Positions 30,501-31,169 of a stretch of 31,169 nt of DNA are shown one piece after another. The position numbers and the translations under genes are program-made. The stretch is from contig JAEZFD010000050.1 of the NCBI GenBank assembly GCA_023417655.1, positions 1-31,169 on the forward strand. Direction: 5' to 3'. The stretch is from Planctomycetota bacterium. Lineage in GTDB: Bacteria > Planctomycetota > Planctomycetia > Planctomycetales > Planctomycetaceae. The notes under the pieces are model-generated. The model ran no database searches. It had not been told where the DNA came from and worked only from the letters and a program-made list of their open reading frames with translations. The number at the start of each line of letters is the position of its first letter. Position 1 is the stretch's first letter.

Positions 30501-31169
30501 CGTAATAGCGAAACCCCATCCGGTTCAGCACGAAACCATTGGGTTGACGCAGCACAACTCCATCCAGATGACGGATACCATAGGCGGCGTCAATGATCCT
30601 ACCGACCTCGTCCTGCTCGACTTTTCCATTACCATTCAAATCCCACGTTTTGAATTCGGTTCGTTCAAGACCTAGCAGCAGAGAGTGCAACTTTGCAAAG
30701 GAGAACTCCTGTTCCTCCAGAGCCCCATCGCCATTGGTGTCCCAGTTGGCCCACGACTGCTGCATTTCCTGCTGATGCTGCGCTGCCAACTGTTGAACCG
30801 GATCCGGAACAGGTCCGCGTTGCGCAGCTGGGATGACTCCCGGGAGGGAAAAGTACTCCTGCTCATCAAGCCCTCCGTCTCCATTCCAGTCCACCACCTG
30901 GAAGTCACGCTTCAAGCGTGCATGCTCTTTTTCCGACTGTCCGTGAATCCACTCATCCAATGACAATTTTCCGTCACGATCGGTATCGCGGTAGACAAAG
31001 GCAACCTGAGGTGAAACCTTGTTGAGCTCGATCCGAAAGTGAAATTCATTCAGATCGAGTTGCTGATCATTGGAGACATCCAGTGCTTTGAAGAACAGTG
31101 CGGTGGTGGCCATGGATTCCAGTTTCCGCCCCCAACCGAACTCCTGGAGAGACAGCAGTCCATCGGAAT
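27550..31169 (-). CDS. Giant EF-hand repeat protein with C-terminal membrane anchor (N-terminus outside window)
   Basis: This frame is open to the right edge, with at least 1,205 codons. It carries dozens of EF-hand calcium loops (D-x-N/D-x-D-G-x-L/I-x-x-x-E, for example DTNGDGALEEQE, DVDGDGFISVAE, DKDFDGYLTPDE). It ends with one transmembrane segment (WIIIAVNILLVGGVVWYALS). An internal ATG at 31113 is not the true start: the frame continues upstream with the same repeat text (LLSLQEFGWGRKLES). Hands are arranged in superrepeats of about 345-350 residues. It is likely a calcium-binding surface or envelope protein anchored at its C-terminus, co-expressed with the DUF1559-FGE protein. Confidence 0.88.
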   Translation of the reverse strand, partial: SDGLLSLQEFGWGRKLESMATTALFFKALDVSNDQQLDLNEFHFRIELNKVSPQVAFVYRDTDRDGKLSLDEWIHGQSEKEHARLKRDFQVVDWNGDGGLDEQEYFSLPGVIPAAQRGPVPDPVQQLAAQHQQEMQQSWANWDTNGDGALEEQEFSFAKLHSLLLGLERTEFKTWDLNGNGKVEQDEVGRIIDAAYGIRHLDGVVLRQPNGFVLNRMGFRYYDVDGDGFISVAEWMSRSKLDEQKAIAVLQPHDQNHDGKLSPQESWGLLRVDILSTFLRSDKDFDGYLTPDEVIAGAESYQKEIASRVFPGFDTNGDGKLDFREYRLCPLANYDEAWHEGRTDRNADGQLTLQEFGWGRTVDSLAMTALIFAGFDVSKDGQLSLQEFSFKAGTAKPAVVPPTFAARDTNQDGQVSLEELLTGRPAGEHARLTRDFRVVDWDGNGVLSEAEFLCLPGVVLVAQRGNVPDPILQLAEQSLEHIQQSWANWDTNGDGVLDQQEFIAAKLPALISGLAQTDFKVWDRNGNGSIERDEVRTVIDGAYAITRLDGFPLRRLNGLVFDQMGFRHFDADGDGFISVADWMAKTQLDEVKAKASLAPYDQNQDGRLSPEEAWGKMLKDPLAKFLASDKDFDGLLSPEELQNSAESYQKDLASHIFPGFDANGDGQLDFREYRLCPLANFDEPWHLSRSDKNADGLLSLQEFGWGRELESLSTTALFFQALDVSQDQQLDLNEFTFSTTHRNPQRDFQRADQNRDGLLDVEEFLATYRDVKLAQRDFQVFDFDADGKISSQEYRSIPSKAGVTQRTAPLDPILERANEVFAQLEAAFRSADLNGNDQLDEKEFRNGRVSRQLPGLQLSTFRDWDRNRDGVLTIGELRQVVDAAYGISRFDGLPYRASSGITFNNMLYLHVDENRDDRLSKEEYLKRGYGGTTAEEKFREADQNGNGVIDFAEWTAAPHWIIDPVSRFLECDKNLNGTLSQEEITASVPEWQRVIADRLVAAFDADGDGELSLAEYRRTPLANVLAPWYAKRGDRDGDGHLSFGEFYEAKGIPLTALAYDFFNAFDRDQDGKLSLNELDFRVDPVKAPIEIAFRYYDTNQDAALTLQELLVDYQGRTDAGAQATIGRWEEMFLAADRDGNRQLSLNEFREGRGILSGSQRQRSNHLSAEVARNRHAAPPSDSRFWIIIAVNILLVGGVVWYALSR
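27990..31113 (-). repeat. About 1.04-kb tandem superrepeats inside the EF-hand gene
   Basis: The phrase TALFF.A(L/F)DVS..(Q).L.L.EF recurs at about 31.1, 30.07, 29.03 and 28.0 kb, so each unit is about 345-348 codons. Each unit carries FGWGR, WANWDTNGDG, D.AYGI..LDG, GFR..D.DGDGFISVA and SY.K.(I/L)ASR/H.FPGFD in the same order. The last unit is the most diverged. Confidence 0.8.

Noticed and set aside
1..31169. CRISPR array, tRNA or rRNA genes
   Set aside because: No regularly spaced short repeats with spacers and no tRNA-like cloverleaf or rRNA sequence were noticed on either strand.

Overview
The window looks like chromosome of a planctomycete (phylum Planctomycetota). The right end carries a prepilin-type/DUF1559 protein fused to a sulfatase-modifying-factor (FGE-like) domain and a giant EF-hand protein, both typical of that phylum. 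Most of the rest (about 0.3-20.4 kb) reads as an integrative or accessory island. There is no CRISPR array and I see no tRNA or rRNA.

Layout: 1-272 is a dead IS5-family transposase remnant. 273-842 is a non-coding leader with two copies of a promoter-like repeat and a large hairpin. 843-4521 (+) is cassette A: three small proteins, a MoaD/ThiS-like ubiquitin-like protein (Ubl), an E2-like protein fused to a cysteine-rich RING-like tail, a JAMM/JAB peptidase and a ThiF/E1-like adenylating enzyme. 4662-6858 (+) is a regulator, excisionase and tyrosine integrase module. 7352-10900 (-) is cassette B, a diverged second copy of the same Ubl, E2-RING, JAB and E1 genes in inverted orientation. Upstream of it on the same strand are a 99-aa protein, a DUF3150-like protein, a small membrane protein and a beta-propeller-like lipoprotein. 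14229-14450 (+) is a short XRE regulator. 14460-19350 (-) is a DUF1257 (Ycf35-like), DUF2997 and Ycf46-like AAA+ ATPase operon. The ATPase gene is split by a 2,451-bp group II intron whose removal restores the reading frame exactly. 19351-20586 is regulatory and structured DNA around a 78-aa gene.

20587-24739 (+) is a Gabija-type anti-phage locus (GajA OLD nuclease, GajB UvrD-like helicase) followed by an unrecognised third gene. 24809-31169 (-) returns to ordinary planctomycete genes: a dolichol-phosphate-mannose-synthase-like glycosyltransferase, the DUF1559-FGE fusion and the EF-hand protein, which runs off the window.

How it may work together (inference): each cassette encodes every step of a ubiquitin-like pathway. 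These are a Ubl, an E1 to adenylate it, an E2 with HPH...Cys and a fused RING-like E3 tail, and a JAMM peptidase to mature or remove the Ubl. The Ycf46-like ATPase and its two partners could act on modified substrates. Several genes in both cassettes and in the ATPase operon share a leader layout: a strong hairpin with a T-tract, then an AAAGGA-like Shine-Dalgarno, then the start codon. A CTAAATYTCG promoter-like motif occurs four times, twice before cassette A and once before each of the two right-hand minus-strand units. These shared controls suggest that the scattered operons form one regulated system.
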